Positions 8,254 to 15,802 are shown, numbered from the stretch's first letter. The stretch is 47,503 nt of DNA from Ardenticatenaceae bacterium (GCA_020634215.1 JACKCD010000049.1:1-47503), one strand, 5' to 3'. Notes: generated by a model not told the origin, from the letters alone. Numbers and translations: made by a program.

Positions 8254-8315
8254 TCAGTGATCGGTAATCGGTAATCAGTGTTCAGACTGATTACTGGTTA
8301 CTGATTACCGATTAC
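8249..8315. repeat. Intergenic repeat hairpin (TAATCGG units) 3' of nosZ
   Basis: Arms GTAATCGGTAATCAGT (8264-8279) and ACTGATTACCGATTAC (8300-8315) pair perfectly. The element begins inside the nosZ stop codon region. Its left part (8249-8280) is nearly identical to 8968-8999 at the nosB/nosD junction. It may weaken read-through from nosZ into the downstream genes. Confidence 0.7.
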
Positions 8316-8325
8316 TTCCCCACCC

Positions 8326-8979
8326 ATGAGTATCTTCAAGAACTTTGTCGGGCCGCGTGTTCCGGCAAACAGCCCCGAATCTGTTCGTATGCAGTATCGC
8401 TTGCCTACGCTGCTGTTTAGTGCCGCTGCTGTGGTGCTGCTTGTCTCGATTTTTCTGCCTTACTGGCAGATGACGCTGCACGCGCCGCAGTATCCCGGTG
8501 GACTGGAAGTAGTGGTTTATGTCAACGAGTTGACGGGCGATGTGGCCGAGATTGACGGGCTAAACCATTACATTGGCATGAGGCCGCTGGGAGAGGCGGC
8601 GCAGTTGGAGCGGTCAGCCAGTATTTTGGCAATTGGGGTGCTGTGCCTGCTCATTTTGGCGGCAGTGTTTGTCCACACCAAATGGGTAGTGTTGTTTACC
8701 TTGCCGGCCGTCCTGATGCCCTTTCTCTTTTTGGCCGATATGTATCTTTGGATGCGTCACTTTGGCCTCAACCTCGACCCAACGGCTCCGTTGAGCAGCG
8801 CCATCAAGCCCTTTGTGCCACCGATTTTGGGCGAAGGGGTGGTGGGGCAGTTCAAAACGGTGGCCGAGTTTCGCGTCGGGCTGTATTTGGCGTTTTTAAC
8901 GGCCGTTCTCATCCTCATCGGCCTCTACACCCACCGCCGCGCCTTCAAGCCGCTGGTTGAGAAGGAAAGTAATCAGTGA
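8326..8979 (+). CDS. nosB: NosB-like integral membrane protein of the nos operon
   Basis: 217 residues with about four predicted membrane helices: LLFSAAAVVLLVSIFLPYW, ASILAIGVLCLLILAAVF, VVLFTLPAVLMPFLFL and VGLYLAFLTAVLILIGLY. A soluble loop lies between helices 1 and 2, and a basic C-terminal tail (THRRAFKPLVEKESNQ) follows the last helix. Genes for such proteins follow nosZ in clade II clusters (Wolinella order nosZ-nosB-nosD), where a role in N2O-reductase assembly or electron supply is suspected but not proven. The call rests on position and topology, since I cannot recognise a conserved motif. Its last codons (SNQ-stop) are encoded by the repeat copy at 8968-8999. It overlaps nosD by 4 nt (GTGA). 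Confidence 0.6.
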   Translation: MSIFKNFVGPRVPANSPESVRMQYRLPTLLFSAAAVVLLVSIFLPYWQMTLHAPQYPGGLEVVVYVNELTGDVAEIDGLNHYIGMRPLGEAAQLERSASILAIGVLCLLILAAVFVHTKWVVLFTLPAVLMPFLFLADMYLWMRHFGLNLDPTAPLSSAIKPFVPPILGEGVVGQFKTVAEFRVGLYLAFLTAVLILIGLYTHRRAFKPLVEKESNQ

Positions 8980-8999
8980 ACGGTAAACGGTTATCAGTG
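8968..8999 (+). repeat. Copy of the post-nosZ repeat spanning the nosB stop and nosD start
   Basis: This 32-nt segment matches 8249-8280 at about 28 of 32 positions by eye. In both places it begins AGTAATCAGTGA. Here it supplies the nosB stop codon, the nosD GTG start and the first nosD codons. Confidence 0.6.
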
Positions 9000-10436
9000 G
9001 GGTTGATTGGGTTGCTGCTGTGGTTAAGTGGGGCGTGGGGCGTAGGGAGTGGGGCGTGGGGTGTAGCCTATGCCCTACTCCCCACTCCTCACTCCCTACA
9101 ATCCCCATCCATCCCCGCCGAGGGGCTGGCGCAGGCGATTGCTGCCGCTGCCCCCGGCGACCTCATCAATGTGCAGGGCGGGGTTTACAGCGGCCATCTG
9201 CTCATTGACAAGCCGCTAACGCTCATCGGCCACGATTGGCCGGTGATTGACGGCGGCGGAGAGGGGAGCGTGGTGCAAATAACGGCTCCTGGCACCACCG
9301 TGCGCGGTTTCTTGGTGCAAAACTCCGGTGATTCGCTGGATCAGGAAAACACCGGCATCGTTGTGGAAGCCCCCAACACCCTTGTTGAAGACAACCGTTT
9401 TGAGCAAACCCTGTTTGGCATTTATTTGCGGCAGGCCAACAACAGCGTGGTGCGCGGCAACCTCATCCACAGCAAACCGCTGGATGTCCCTCGGCGTGGT
9501 GATGGCATTCGCGTTTGGTACAGCAACGATGTCCTGATTGAAAACAACACCGTGGAGATGGGGCGCGACGTGGTGCTGTGGTATTCGGAGCGGCTGACGG
9601 TGCGGGGTAATGTGGTCAATAACGGCCGTTATGGTCTCCACTTCATGTACTGCGACGATGCCCACATTGTGCAAAACCGACTCACCAACAACTCCGTCGG
9701 TGCCTTTCTCATGTACAGCCGCCGCATGATCATGGAAAACAACACCGTGGCTGGCAATCGTGGCCCCAGCGGCTACGGCATTGGTCTCAAGGATATGGAC
9801 GATGCCATCGTGCGCGACAATCTTTTCCTCGATAACCGCGTCGGGGCTTACCTTGACGGCTCGCCGCGTGAGGTAGACAGCATCGGCCACTTCCAGCGCA
9901 ATGTCTTTGGTTATAACGACATCGGCGTGGAGATGATGCCGGCCGTGCGCCACAACGAATTTATGGGCAACAGCTTTGTGGACAACGACGAGCAGGTTGC
10001 CATTGCCGGTGGCGGTTCATCGGCGGCCAACAACAGTTGGACGGTGGCCGACCAGGGCAACTATTGGAGCGACTACGCCGGGTTTGATGCCAACGGCGAT
10101 GGTTTTGGCGACATTGCCTACAGCTCGGAGCGTCTTTTTGAAAATCTGGTGGCGCGGGAGCCAAATTTGCGGCTGTTTTTATACAGCCCGGCCATCAATA
10201 CCCTCGATTTTGCGGCCAAGGCGTTTCCGATTGTGCGCCCGCAGCCAAAATTGGTGGATGAACGGCCGTTTATGACCCCCATCATCCCCAGCCAGGTACC
10301 CGCCCTGCCCCGCGCCGCTGTTAGCTGGTGGTTTGTGGCCGCCTTCTTGCTGCTGTTTTTAGCGTTGGGAATTGTTCAACTATCCCGTCTGCGGCAGCAT
10401 CCCTACCGCTTCCCGCAGTTGGAGAAACAGGTATGA
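8976..10436 (+). CDS. nosD: NosD, periplasmic maturation factor of nitrous oxide reductase
   Basis: 486 residues from GTG 8976, preceded by AGAAGGA (8960-8966). There is an N-terminal signal peptide. A right-handed beta-helix follows with many N-N-x-V-x-x-N and D-N-x-F-x-x rungs (NTLVEDNRFEQT, NDVLIENNTVEMG, RMIMENNTVAGN), the NosD/CASH carbohydrate-binding-like fold. A final membrane helix (AAVSWWFVAAFLLLFLALGIV) anchors the C-terminus. With the NosFY transporter it is needed to assemble the CuZ sulfur-copper cluster in NosZ. The signal peptide region contains a repeat-derived insertion (9027-9101). It overlaps nosF by ATGA. Confidence 0.92.
   Translation: MNGKRLSVGLIGLLLWLSGAWGVGSGAWGVAYALLPTPHSLQSPSIPAEGLAQAIAAAAPGDLINVQGGVYSGHLLIDKPLTLIGHDWPVIDGGGEGSVVQITAPGTTVRGFLVQNSGDSLDQENTGIVVEAPNTLVEDNRFEQTLFGIYLRQANNSVVRGNLIHSKPLDVPRRGDGIRVWYSNDVLIENNTVEMGRDVVLWYSERLTVRGNVVNNGRYGLHFMYCDDAHIVQNRLTNNSVGAFLMYSRRMIMENNTVAGNRGPSGYGIGLKDMDDAIVRDNLFLDNRVGAYLDGSPREVDSIGHFQRNVFGYNDIGVEMMPAVRHNEFMGNSFVDNDEQVAIAGGGSSAANNSWTVADQGNYWSDYAGFDANGDGFGDIAYSSERLFENLVAREPNLRLFLYSPAINTLDFAAKAFPIVRPQPKLVDERPFMTPIIPSQVPALPRAAVSWWFVAAFLLLFLALGIVQLSRLRQHPYRFPQLEKQV
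9027..9101 (+). repeat. G/T-rich hairpin repeat inside the nosD signal peptide region
   Basis: Tandem GTGGGGC and GTAGGGA units on the left are answered by CCCTACTCCCCACTCC units on the right, giving an imperfect hairpin. The segment reads in frame and codes for the low-complexity stretch SGAWGVGSGAWGVAYALLP. Hairpins of this composition are usually intergenic. Confidence 0.6.
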
Positions 10437-11287
10437 TTGAAGTAACCCATCTGACCCGCCGCTTTGGCAAATTAACGGCCGTTGACGACCTATCCTTCAC
10501 CGTCAAACCGGGCGAAGCGGTGGCTTTGTGGGGAGCCAACGGGGCTGGCAAAACAACGGCCGTTCGCTGCCTCCTCAATCTCATCCCCTTTGAAGGGCAA
10601 ATCACCATTGCCGGGCTGGACGTGCGCCAGCACAGCAAGGCGGTGCGAACCCAAATTGGCTTTGTGCCGCAAGAGCTAAACTTCCACGATGATTTGACGG
10701 TGAGCGAGACGGTGACATTTTACGGCCGTTTACGCAAACTCCCCCACGGCACCGACCTCACCCCCCTGCTCACCCGGCTGGAGCTAATCCCCCACATCAA
10801 CAAGCGCGTGCGCGACCTCTCTGGCGGTCTTAAGCAGCGGCTGGCGCTGGCGTTGGCACTGCTGGCCGACCCGCCCATTCTCATTCTGGACGAACCCACC
10901 GCTAACCTCGACATTCGCGCCCGCGAAGAGTTCTTGCTCTTCCTCCACACCCTCAAGCAGGAAGGTAAAACCTTTGTTTTTTCCTCCCACCGGCTGGAAG
11001 AAATTACCGCCCTGGCCGACCGCGTGCTGCTGCTGGAGGCGGGCAAGCTGGTCATAGATACCCCGCCCCACGAACTGGAGCGGCGGCTGGGTTGGGAAAC
11101 GACGCTCCACCTCTACCTGCCGGAGCCAACCATTGAACCCGCCCTGCAAACCCTCACCCACTTTGGGATGCCGGTTAGCCGGAATGGGCGCGGCGTGCGC
11201 GTGCAGGTGGCTCCTGGCAAAAAAGGGGAACTGCTGCGGCGGCTGCACGAAGCTGGCATCGTCATAGAGGATTTTACGGTGGAATAA
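10433..11287 (+). CDS. nosF: NosF, ABC transporter ATPase for N2O-reductase maturation
   Basis: 284 residues from ATG 10433, overlapping the nosD stop (ATGA). The upstream in-frame extension to 10328 lies inside nosD and is rejected. Walker A is GANGAGKTT (residues 34-42), the Q-loop region is FVPQELNF, the signature is LSGGLKQR, Walker B is ILILDEPTANLD and the switch His is in FSSHRLEE. The protein should pair with NosY to form the transporter that supplies sulfur for the CuZ site in concert with NosD. The C-terminal about 70 residues (ETTLHLYLPEP onward) form the small domain found in NosF/CcmA-like ATPases. Confidence 0.92.
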   Translation: MIEVTHLTRRFGKLTAVDDLSFTVKPGEAVALWGANGAGKTTAVRCLLNLIPFEGQITIAGLDVRQHSKAVRTQIGFVPQELNFHDDLTVSETVTFYGRLRKLPHGTDLTPLLTRLELIPHINKRVRDLSGGLKQRLALALALLADPPILILDEPTANLDIRAREEFLLFLHTLKQEGKTFVFSSHRLEEITALADRVLLLEAGKLVIDTPPHELERRLGWETTLHLYLPEPTIEPALQTLTHFGMPVSRNGRGVRVQVAPGKKGELLRRLHEAGIVIEDFTVE

Positions 11288-11288
11288 G

Positions 11289-12128
11289 ATGAGAGATTTG
11301 GATTTCACAACCGTCTTTATTTTGGCACAAAAAGAGCTGCGCGATGCGCGGCGCAACCGCTGGTTTTTGCTCTATGCCGCCGCCTTTGCCGGGCTGTCGC
11401 TGGGGCTGGCCGCGCTGGCGTTGTCTGGTGCGGGCAACTATGGGCTGGCCGGTTTTGGCCGCACCAGTGCCAGCCTCATCAACCTGATTTTACTGATTGT
11501 GCCGCTCATGGGGCTGACCCTCGGCGCACTGAGCCTGGCGGGGGAACGGGAAAAAGGGACGCTGCTCTATTTGCTGGCGCAGCCCGTGACCCAGCTTGAG
11601 TTGCTGCTGGGCAAATTTGTTGGGCTGGCGCTGGCGCTCATGGCGGCCATTGCCCTGGGGTTTGGCCTGACGGGGCTGCTGATTGGGGTCAACGGCGGCG
11701 GGGCGCAGGTGACAACCTATCTTGGGTTGCTGCTGCTCACCTGCCTGCTGGTGTTGGTCAGCCTGAGCCTGGGCTTTTTGCTGTCGGCACTGGTGCAGCG
11801 CGGAGCAACGGCCGTTGGTCTGGCTCTTTTCCTCTGGCTGGGGCTAACGATTTTTGGTGATTTGGGGCTGATGGGGACGGCTCTGATCCTGCGGCTGAAT
11901 GTGGATCAACTGTTTGCCCTGGCGCTGATTAATCCATTGCAGTTGTTTAAAATAACGGCCGTTTTCAACATTCGCCAAAATTTAGAGCTGCTCGGCCCGG
12001 CCGGCATCTACGCCATCCGCACCTACGGCAGCCAACTGCTCCCCCTGCTCATCGGCTTGCTCACCCTTTGGATCATCGCTCCCTTCCTGGTCGCCATCCA
12101 GCTTTTTAAGCGCAAAGGTGTCTTATGA
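11289..12128 (+). CDS. nosY: NosY, ABC transporter permease for N2O-reductase maturation
   Basis: 279 residues with six predicted membrane spans. FILAQKELRDARRNRWFLLYA is the ABC-2 permease entry helix. The LAGEREKGTLLYLLAQPV motif contacts the ATPase and is shared by NosY and other ABC-2 permeases. It starts one nucleotide after the nosF stop and overlaps nosL by 4 nt (ATGA), so the three are translationally coupled. It forms the membrane half of the NosFY complex. Confidence 0.92.
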   Translation: MRDLDFTTVFILAQKELRDARRNRWFLLYAAAFAGLSLGLAALALSGAGNYGLAGFGRTSASLINLILLIVPLMGLTLGALSLAGEREKGTLLYLLAQPVTQLELLLGKFVGLALALMAAIALGFGLTGLLIGVNGGGAQVTTYLGLLLLTCLLVLVSLSLGFLLSALVQRGATAVGLALFLWLGLTIFGDLGLMGTALILRLNVDQLFALALINPLQLFKITAVFNIRQNLELLGPAGIYAIRTYGSQLLPLLIGLLTLWIIAPFLVAIQLFKRKGVL

Positions 12129-12634
12129 AACAACTGGCATTGCTCACGGGAATTCTGTTTTTGCTGCTCGGCTGCCAATCGGCCGCCGACCTCGACACGC
12201 CACCCGAAATTCTTTACGGTCAGGATATTTGTGATGAATGCAGTATGATCATCAACGAAACCCGTTACGCCGCTTCCTATGTGACCACCACTGGCGAAGT
12301 GCGCCGTTTTGATGGCATTGGCGATATGTTGCTCTATGATTACAAGCAGCACGAACAGGTGCATGTTTATTGGGTTCACGACTTTAACAGTGAGGAATGG
12401 CTGTTGGCTGACAAGGCAACCTTTGTGCAAAATTCGGCACTGCCCACCCCTATGGGCTGGGGTCTTATCGCCTTTGCTGACCCAGCTGCTGCGGCTGACT
12501 ATGTGGCGGCAAACGGAGGCAGCACCGCAACCTTGGCTGATTTACAGCAACTATTTGCTTCTGGGGCTGTTGACCCCACCACCTTGCATGACGCTGTTAT
12601 TCACCATGACGAAAACACGCAAGCGCAGCCTTGA
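12125..12634 (+). CDS. nosL: NosL, copper-chaperone lipoprotein
   Basis: 169 residues. A short signal peptide ends in the lipobox LLLGCQS. The CDECSMIINETRYAA block is the conserved Cys/Met copper-binding region of NosL, followed by RFDGIGDML and VHDFNSEEWLLA, also typical. NosL delivers Cu(I) to NosZ in the periplasm or on the outer face of the membrane. The C-terminal about 40 residues (GGSTATLADLQQL, then a His- and Asp-containing tail) are less conserved. It overlaps nosY by ATGA. Confidence 0.92.
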   Translation: MKQLALLTGILFLLLGCQSAADLDTPPEILYGQDICDECSMIINETRYAASYVTTTGEVRRFDGIGDMLLYDYKQHEQVHVYWVHDFNSEEWLLADKATFVQNSALPTPMGWGLIAFADPAAAADYVAANGGSTATLADLQQLFASGAVDPTTLHDAVIHHDENTQAQP

Positions 12635-12668
12635 AGCGGCTGTGTTTGTGCCAAAATGAGGAGACATC

Positions 12669-13088
12669 ATGAAACAAATGAAACAACTGTTGGTCATTTT
12701 TTGCTTAACAATGGTTCTGGCTGCCTGTGGCAGCAGCGAGACCGTTTCTTCCACAACGGCTGAGAATAACGCGCCAACGGCCCCATCCCCCAGCACTGAA
12801 CCGGCCGGCGATGCGGCCAATGGGGAAGCGTTGTTTGGGCAAAGCTGTATCGCTTGTCATGGGGAAGGTGGCGTGGGCATTGAAGGGCTGGGTAAAAATA
12901 TGACCACCAGTGAGTTTATTCGCGGCATGAACGATGACGAATTTCTGGCCTTTGTAAAGACCGGCCGGCCGGTAGGTGACCCTGCTAACACCACCGGGAT
13001 TGATATGCCACCCAAGGGGGGCAACCCGGCTCTGACTGATGCCCAACTCTTGGATATAATTGCCTATATTCGCACACTACAAGAGTAA
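12669..13088 (+). CDS. Lipoprotein mono-haem c-type cytochrome
   Basis: 139 residues from ATG 12669, preceded by AGGAGA. The signal peptide ends with the lipobox VLAACGSS. A Ser/Thr/Pro-rich linker precedes a single c-haem domain: CIACHGEGGVG gives the two thioether Cys and the proximal His, and IDMPPKGGNP supplies a likely distal Met. It is last but one in the nos operon, 34 nt after nosL. It is the best candidate for the electron donor to the CuA centre of NosZ, in the role of NosC-type cytochromes. The assignment to NosZ is inferred from position. Confidence 0.85.
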   Translation: MKQMKQLLVIFCLTMVLAACGSSETVSSTTAENNAPTAPSPSTEPAGDAANGEALFGQSCIACHGEGGVGIEGLGKNMTTSEFIRGMNDDEFLAFVKTGRPVGDPANTTGIDMPPKGGNPALTDAQLLDIIAYIRTLQE

Positions 13089-13143
13089 CAAAGGCTTTAG
13101 GATTTTTCGCAGCGTCTGAAACCCTGAGCCTTTTCAGGAGCAA

Positions 13144-13368
13144 ATGATGTCTGGGGATAAATCGTTGACTCATATGAGCGTCAAAGAAGTTTTAGCTCGC
13201 TGGCCGCAAACGGCACGGGTCTTTCAAAAATATAGCATGGCCTGTATTGGCTGTGTGGTGGCACCTTATTGCACCGTTGCCACAGTGGCTAAGGATTACG
13301 ATTTACCCCTGGAGTTCTTTGTCAGTACCTTGGAGGCGGCGATTCATGATGGTGAAGCCATAGAATAG
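13144..13368 (+). CDS. DUF1858-like small redox-associated protein
   Basis: 74 residues. AGGAG lies at 13136-13140 before ATG 13144; a second ATG follows directly. The pattern VKEVLARWPQTARVFQKYSMACIGCVVAPYCTVA matches DUF1858, the helical domain whose C-x-G-C motif follows a hydrophobic turn, found alone or in front of ScdA/Ric iron-centre repair and hybrid-cluster genes. A role in nitrosative stress or redox partnering with the nos genes is suggested by position only. A strong terminator hairpin follows (13378-13404), closing the operon. Confidence 0.75.
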   Translation: MMSGDKSLTHMSVKEVLARWPQTARVFQKYSMACIGCVVAPYCTVATVAKDYDLPLEFFVSTLEAAIHDGEAIE

Positions 13369-13377
13369 TGGCAGATG

Positions 13378-13404
13378 AGCCGGGGTTCCTAGCGAACCCC
13401 GGCT
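13378..13404. terminator. Bidirectional terminator between convergent genes
   Basis: AGCCGGGGTTC (13378-13388) and GAACCCCGGCT (13394-13404) form a perfect 11-bp GC-rich stem with a 5-nt loop, followed by TCTTAGCTT. It lies between the nos operon end (13368) and the convergent oxidoreductase end (13407). The plus-strand T-tract is short, so efficiency is uncertain. Confidence 0.75.
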
Positions 13405-13406
13405 TC

Positions 13407-14531
13407 TTAGCTTATAAACCTCCCCGGTCGGTAGGGTGCCAGTAGCTCAATCTCCGTTTCGTGCATGATTTCGATGGCGGCAAACTCGCCTGTTAATGCT
13501 GCCAGGGTAACGCCGCTGTGCATGGTGGTTAGGTAGAGGTTGGGAACTGTGTCGGCAAACCCGATGATGGGTAGCCCGTCCTGCGGAATGGGTCGCCGCC
13601 CGCGCCGGATTTCCTGAATGGTGGCATTGTGAAGCAGCGGCAGAAAAGTTTTGGCTTGAGCAAAAACCTGCGCTACCTCGGCTTCATCCCGCCCCAGCGA
13701 GCGGTCGGCGGCGGTGCCGTGTGAGCCGCCGTAAAAGACGAGCGTGCCGTCGGGGAGCTGGCGAAAGGCGACTTGCATCTCGCTGTCGGCAGCAGTGTGG
13801 ACGGATGAGACGGTTTGAAAGACGGGGGACAATGGCTCGGTGTAAAACGTTGCTCCAAAGGTGTGGTACACAGGAACTTCTACCCCGGCCAGGCTGGCAA
13901 TAGCCGGGGTATCGGCTCCGACGGCCAGAACAACGGTGTCGCAGGGCAAGGTGCCTTTGCTGGTGACAACGGCCGTTAATTCTCCCCTCACCCCTTTTTC
14001 AAACCCCACCACCTGTGTGTGCGTATGGACGGTGGTTCCGTGGGTAACGGCCGTTTCCACACACGCCCGAATAAACCGCGCCGTGTCTACATGCCCTTCG
14101 TTGGGTGCATGACAAACGGCCGTTGCTTGCTCAATCACCAGCTTTGGCTCCAAGGCTCGCGCCTCATCTAACGTTAGCAGCCGCGCCGGGTAGCCCCAGG
14201 CGTGAAGCTGCGCCACCCGTGCTTGCAGTGCTTTCGCTCCGGCCTCTGTCACTGCCCACAGCAAGTTGCCGCCCCAGGTAAGACCAACATCGCCGCCCAG
14301 CCGCCGTGCCAACCCGTCCCACATCTGCATGGAGCGTCGGTTGAGATCGTGGTAATGAAACGGCCGTTTGCTAAACGCATTCAGCCAGGCAAACGAAACC
14401 GCCGATGTTGCCATCCCCGGTTCACCTGCTTCCACTAGCGTCACCGCCGCCCCTGCCTCAGCCAAGTGCACCGCCACCGATGCGCCCAAAATGCCTGCTC
14501 CCACCACCACAATTTGCTTTTTCTCACTCAT
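13407..14531 (-). CDS. DadA/glycine-oxidase-family FAD-dependent oxidoreductase
   Basis: 374 residues from ATG 14531 (MSEKKQIVVVGAGILGASVA). The longer frame to 14693 adds 54 codons of unrelated character and is rejected. The GAGILG nucleotide-binding turn, the LVEAGEPGMATS segment and the C-terminal RRGRRPIPQDGLPIIGF and TMHSGVTLA blocks are those of DAO-family enzymes that oxidise D-amino acids, glycine or sarcosine-like amines with FAD. No signal or membrane segment is seen. A substrate cannot be assigned. It converges on the nos operon, and a CRP-like site lies 64 nt upstream of its start. Confidence 0.85.
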   Translation of the reverse strand: MSEKKQIVVVGAGILGASVAVHLAEAGAAVTLVEAGEPGMATSAVSFAWLNAFSKRPFHYHDLNRRSMQMWDGLARRLGGDVGLTWGGNLLWAVTEAGAKALQARVAQLHAWGYPARLLTLDEARALEPKLVIEQATAVCHAPNEGHVDTARFIRACVETAVTHGTTVHTHTQVVGFEKGVRGELTAVVTSKGTLPCDTVVLAVGADTPAIASLAGVEVPVYHTFGATFYTEPLSPVFQTVSSVHTAADSEMQVAFRQLPDGTLVFYGGSHGTAADRSLGRDEAEVAQVFAQAKTFLPLLHNATIQEIRRGRRPIPQDGLPIIGFADTVPNLYLTTMHSGVTLAALTGEFAAIEIMHETEIELLAPYRPGRFIS

Positions 14532-14594
14532 ATGACCCCAATATGTGCGCCAAAATAGTACCATAGTCCTAAATGGCCTGTATGTAATGTTGGT

Positions 14595-14610
14595 TGTGAT
14601 TTTTCTCACG
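14595..14610. promoter_or_regulatory. CRP/FNR-family-like operator
   Basis: TGTGA-N6-TCACG matches the CRP consensus TGTGA-N6-TCACA in 9 of 10 defined positions. It lies 64 nt upstream of the minus-strand oxidoreductase and just before the repeat array on the plus strand, with TATTCT directly following. A CRP/FNR regulator gene is 0.5 kb away. Which gene it controls is not known. Confidence 0.5.
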
Positions 14611-14619
14611 TATTCTAAC

Positions 14620-15012
14620 AGCATAAAGAAGCAAGCAACGAAGCGAACAACGCAGAGCATTACAGCCAACATCGAAGCGAGCAACGAACCCAAAAAACAT
14701 CACAGCGAACAATTTAGCTACCAACACAACCACACATCGTAGCGAGCATTATAGCCAACCATCGCAGCCACCATTGACGCGAACATTGTAGCCACAACCG
14801 TAGCCTACATCACAGCCGGTCATTGTCGCCTACACCGTTGTCACCATCGCCGCTAACATCGTCGCCGGTTATCATCGTAGCCAACATTGCAGCCAACCAT
14901 CGCAGCCGCATCGTCGCCTCATTATAGCGTGCATTGTAGCCTCATCGCACCTTCACCGCACCGCATCGTTGCCGCATTGCAGCCACACATTGTTGTATAC
15001 ATTGCAGCCATC
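14620..15012. repeat. Array of about 30 degenerate 11-13 nt units
   Basis: Read on the minus strand, the unit is GGCTRCRATGT with variable 0-2 nt spacing; on the plus strand it is CATYGYAGCC. About 30 units can be followed by eye, cleaner towards 15012 and more eroded towards 14620. The 11-12 nt step shifts frame and the short frames through it look unlike proteins, so I consider it non-coding. A CRP-like site precedes it and a perfect terminator follows on the plus strand, which is compatible with a transcribed RNA, but no promoter is proven. Confidence 0.7.
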
Positions 15013-15013
15013 A

Positions 15014-15051
15014 AACGAAAAAAGACCGGTGTGAACCGGTCTTTTTTCGTT
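15014..15051. terminator. Strong bidirectional intrinsic terminator
   Basis: A 17-nt stem is exact: 15014-15030 (AACGAAAAAAGACCGGT) pairs with 15035-15051, with a GTGA loop. It has a GC core and A/T runs, so it has a T-tract in both directions. It can end the CRP/FNR gene (stop at 15080, minus strand) and any plus-strand transcript of the repeat array. Confidence 0.9.
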
Positions 15052-15079
15052 TTTCTTCAGGCTTGCGTACAAATTTCGC

Positions 15080-15802
15080 TTATGGCAAAGCTGGTTTGAC
15101 AAAAGGCAAATCTTCAGCAACCAACACGATTTTATGAGGTTGGCACAGCACAATACGTTTGCGTTCACTAAATATAAGGCTTTGCTGCTCCCATTTGCTC
15201 AGGATGCGGCTGACATTGTAAAGGTTTGTTCCGGTCATCTGGGCTAAATCTTCGCGGGTGAGTGCCATATCAATCAAAATCCCATTGTCTACCTGCTTGC
15301 CAAATTGTGTCACCAGACGCAGCACGGTGCGGGCTACTCGCTGCTCTACGCGCTGGGTGGCTAATTCTTGGTATCGTTCCTGAAGTTGGGCAAAGCGACG
15401 GGCAACCATGTCCAGTCCATTGAGAGCCAATTGCGGGTATTGCAGCATAAGCTGATGCATGGTTTCTTGATCCCAGTACAGACAGGTGCAAAGTTCGATG
15501 ACTTCTGCCGAGAGGGGGTAGGCCATGTGGCTGAGGGCGATGATGATGCCCAGCCCTTCGCCGGGGCCAAAATAGTTGAGGATGACCTGGGTGCCGTCTG
15601 GGGTTAGCTGAGTTAGCTTAACACGCCCTCTGGCAATAAGGTACATGAGGTTGGCTGGTTCGCCCTGGTGGAAGAAAAATTCGCCAATGTTAAGTTGACG
15701 CCAACGGCCGTTTTCTACTACTGCCTGCTGCTCCACGGGGGTCAAATGAGCCAACAAGGCACAGCGGTCAGTCATATGTGCAACTTCTGCTGGGCTTACC
15801 AT
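15080..15802 (-). CDS. CRP/FNR-family transcriptional regulator
   Basis: About 240 residues. A cyclic-nucleotide-binding-like beta-roll carries GEFFFHQGEPANLMYLIARGRVKL and YFGPGEGLGII, then a long dimer helix (MVARRFAQLQERYQELATQRVEQRVARTVLRL). A winged helix follows with recognition region LTREDLAQMTGTNLYNVSRILSKW. The FNR-type N-terminal iron-sulfur Cys cluster is absent, so direct oxygen sensing by that route is unlikely. Start 15802 (MVSPAEV) is used; 15775 (MTDRCALL) and TTG 15853 are possible and none has a clear ribosome site. It may control the nearby nos operon (NnrR/DNR-like role) or the array beside it; both are inferences. Confidence 0.85.
   Translation of the reverse strand: MVSPAEVAHMTDRCALLAHLTPVEQQAVVENGRWRQLNIGEFFFHQGEPANLMYLIARGRVKLTQLTPDGTQVILNYFGPGEGLGIIIALSHMAYPLSAEVIELCTCLYWDQETMHQLMLQYPQLALNGLDMVARRFAQLQERYQELATQRVEQRVARTVLRLVTQFGKQVDNGILIDMALTREDLAQMTGTNLYNVSRILSKWEQQSLIFSERKRIVLCQPHKIVLVAEDLPFVKPALP

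Noticed and set aside
10328..10432. Upstream extension of nosF
   Set aside because: It lies inside nosD; ATG 10433 gives the normal NosF N-terminus and an ATGA overlap.
14532..14693. N-terminal extension of the FAD oxidoreductase
   Set aside because: It contains hydrophobic and basic runs not found in the family and crosses the CRP-like site and the start of the repeat array.
14545..15168. Short open frames across the repeat array, and a CRISPR reading of it
   Set aside because: The frames follow repeat units that shift frame every 11-13 nt. The units are too short and too degenerate and lack spacers of uniform size, so it is not CRISPR.
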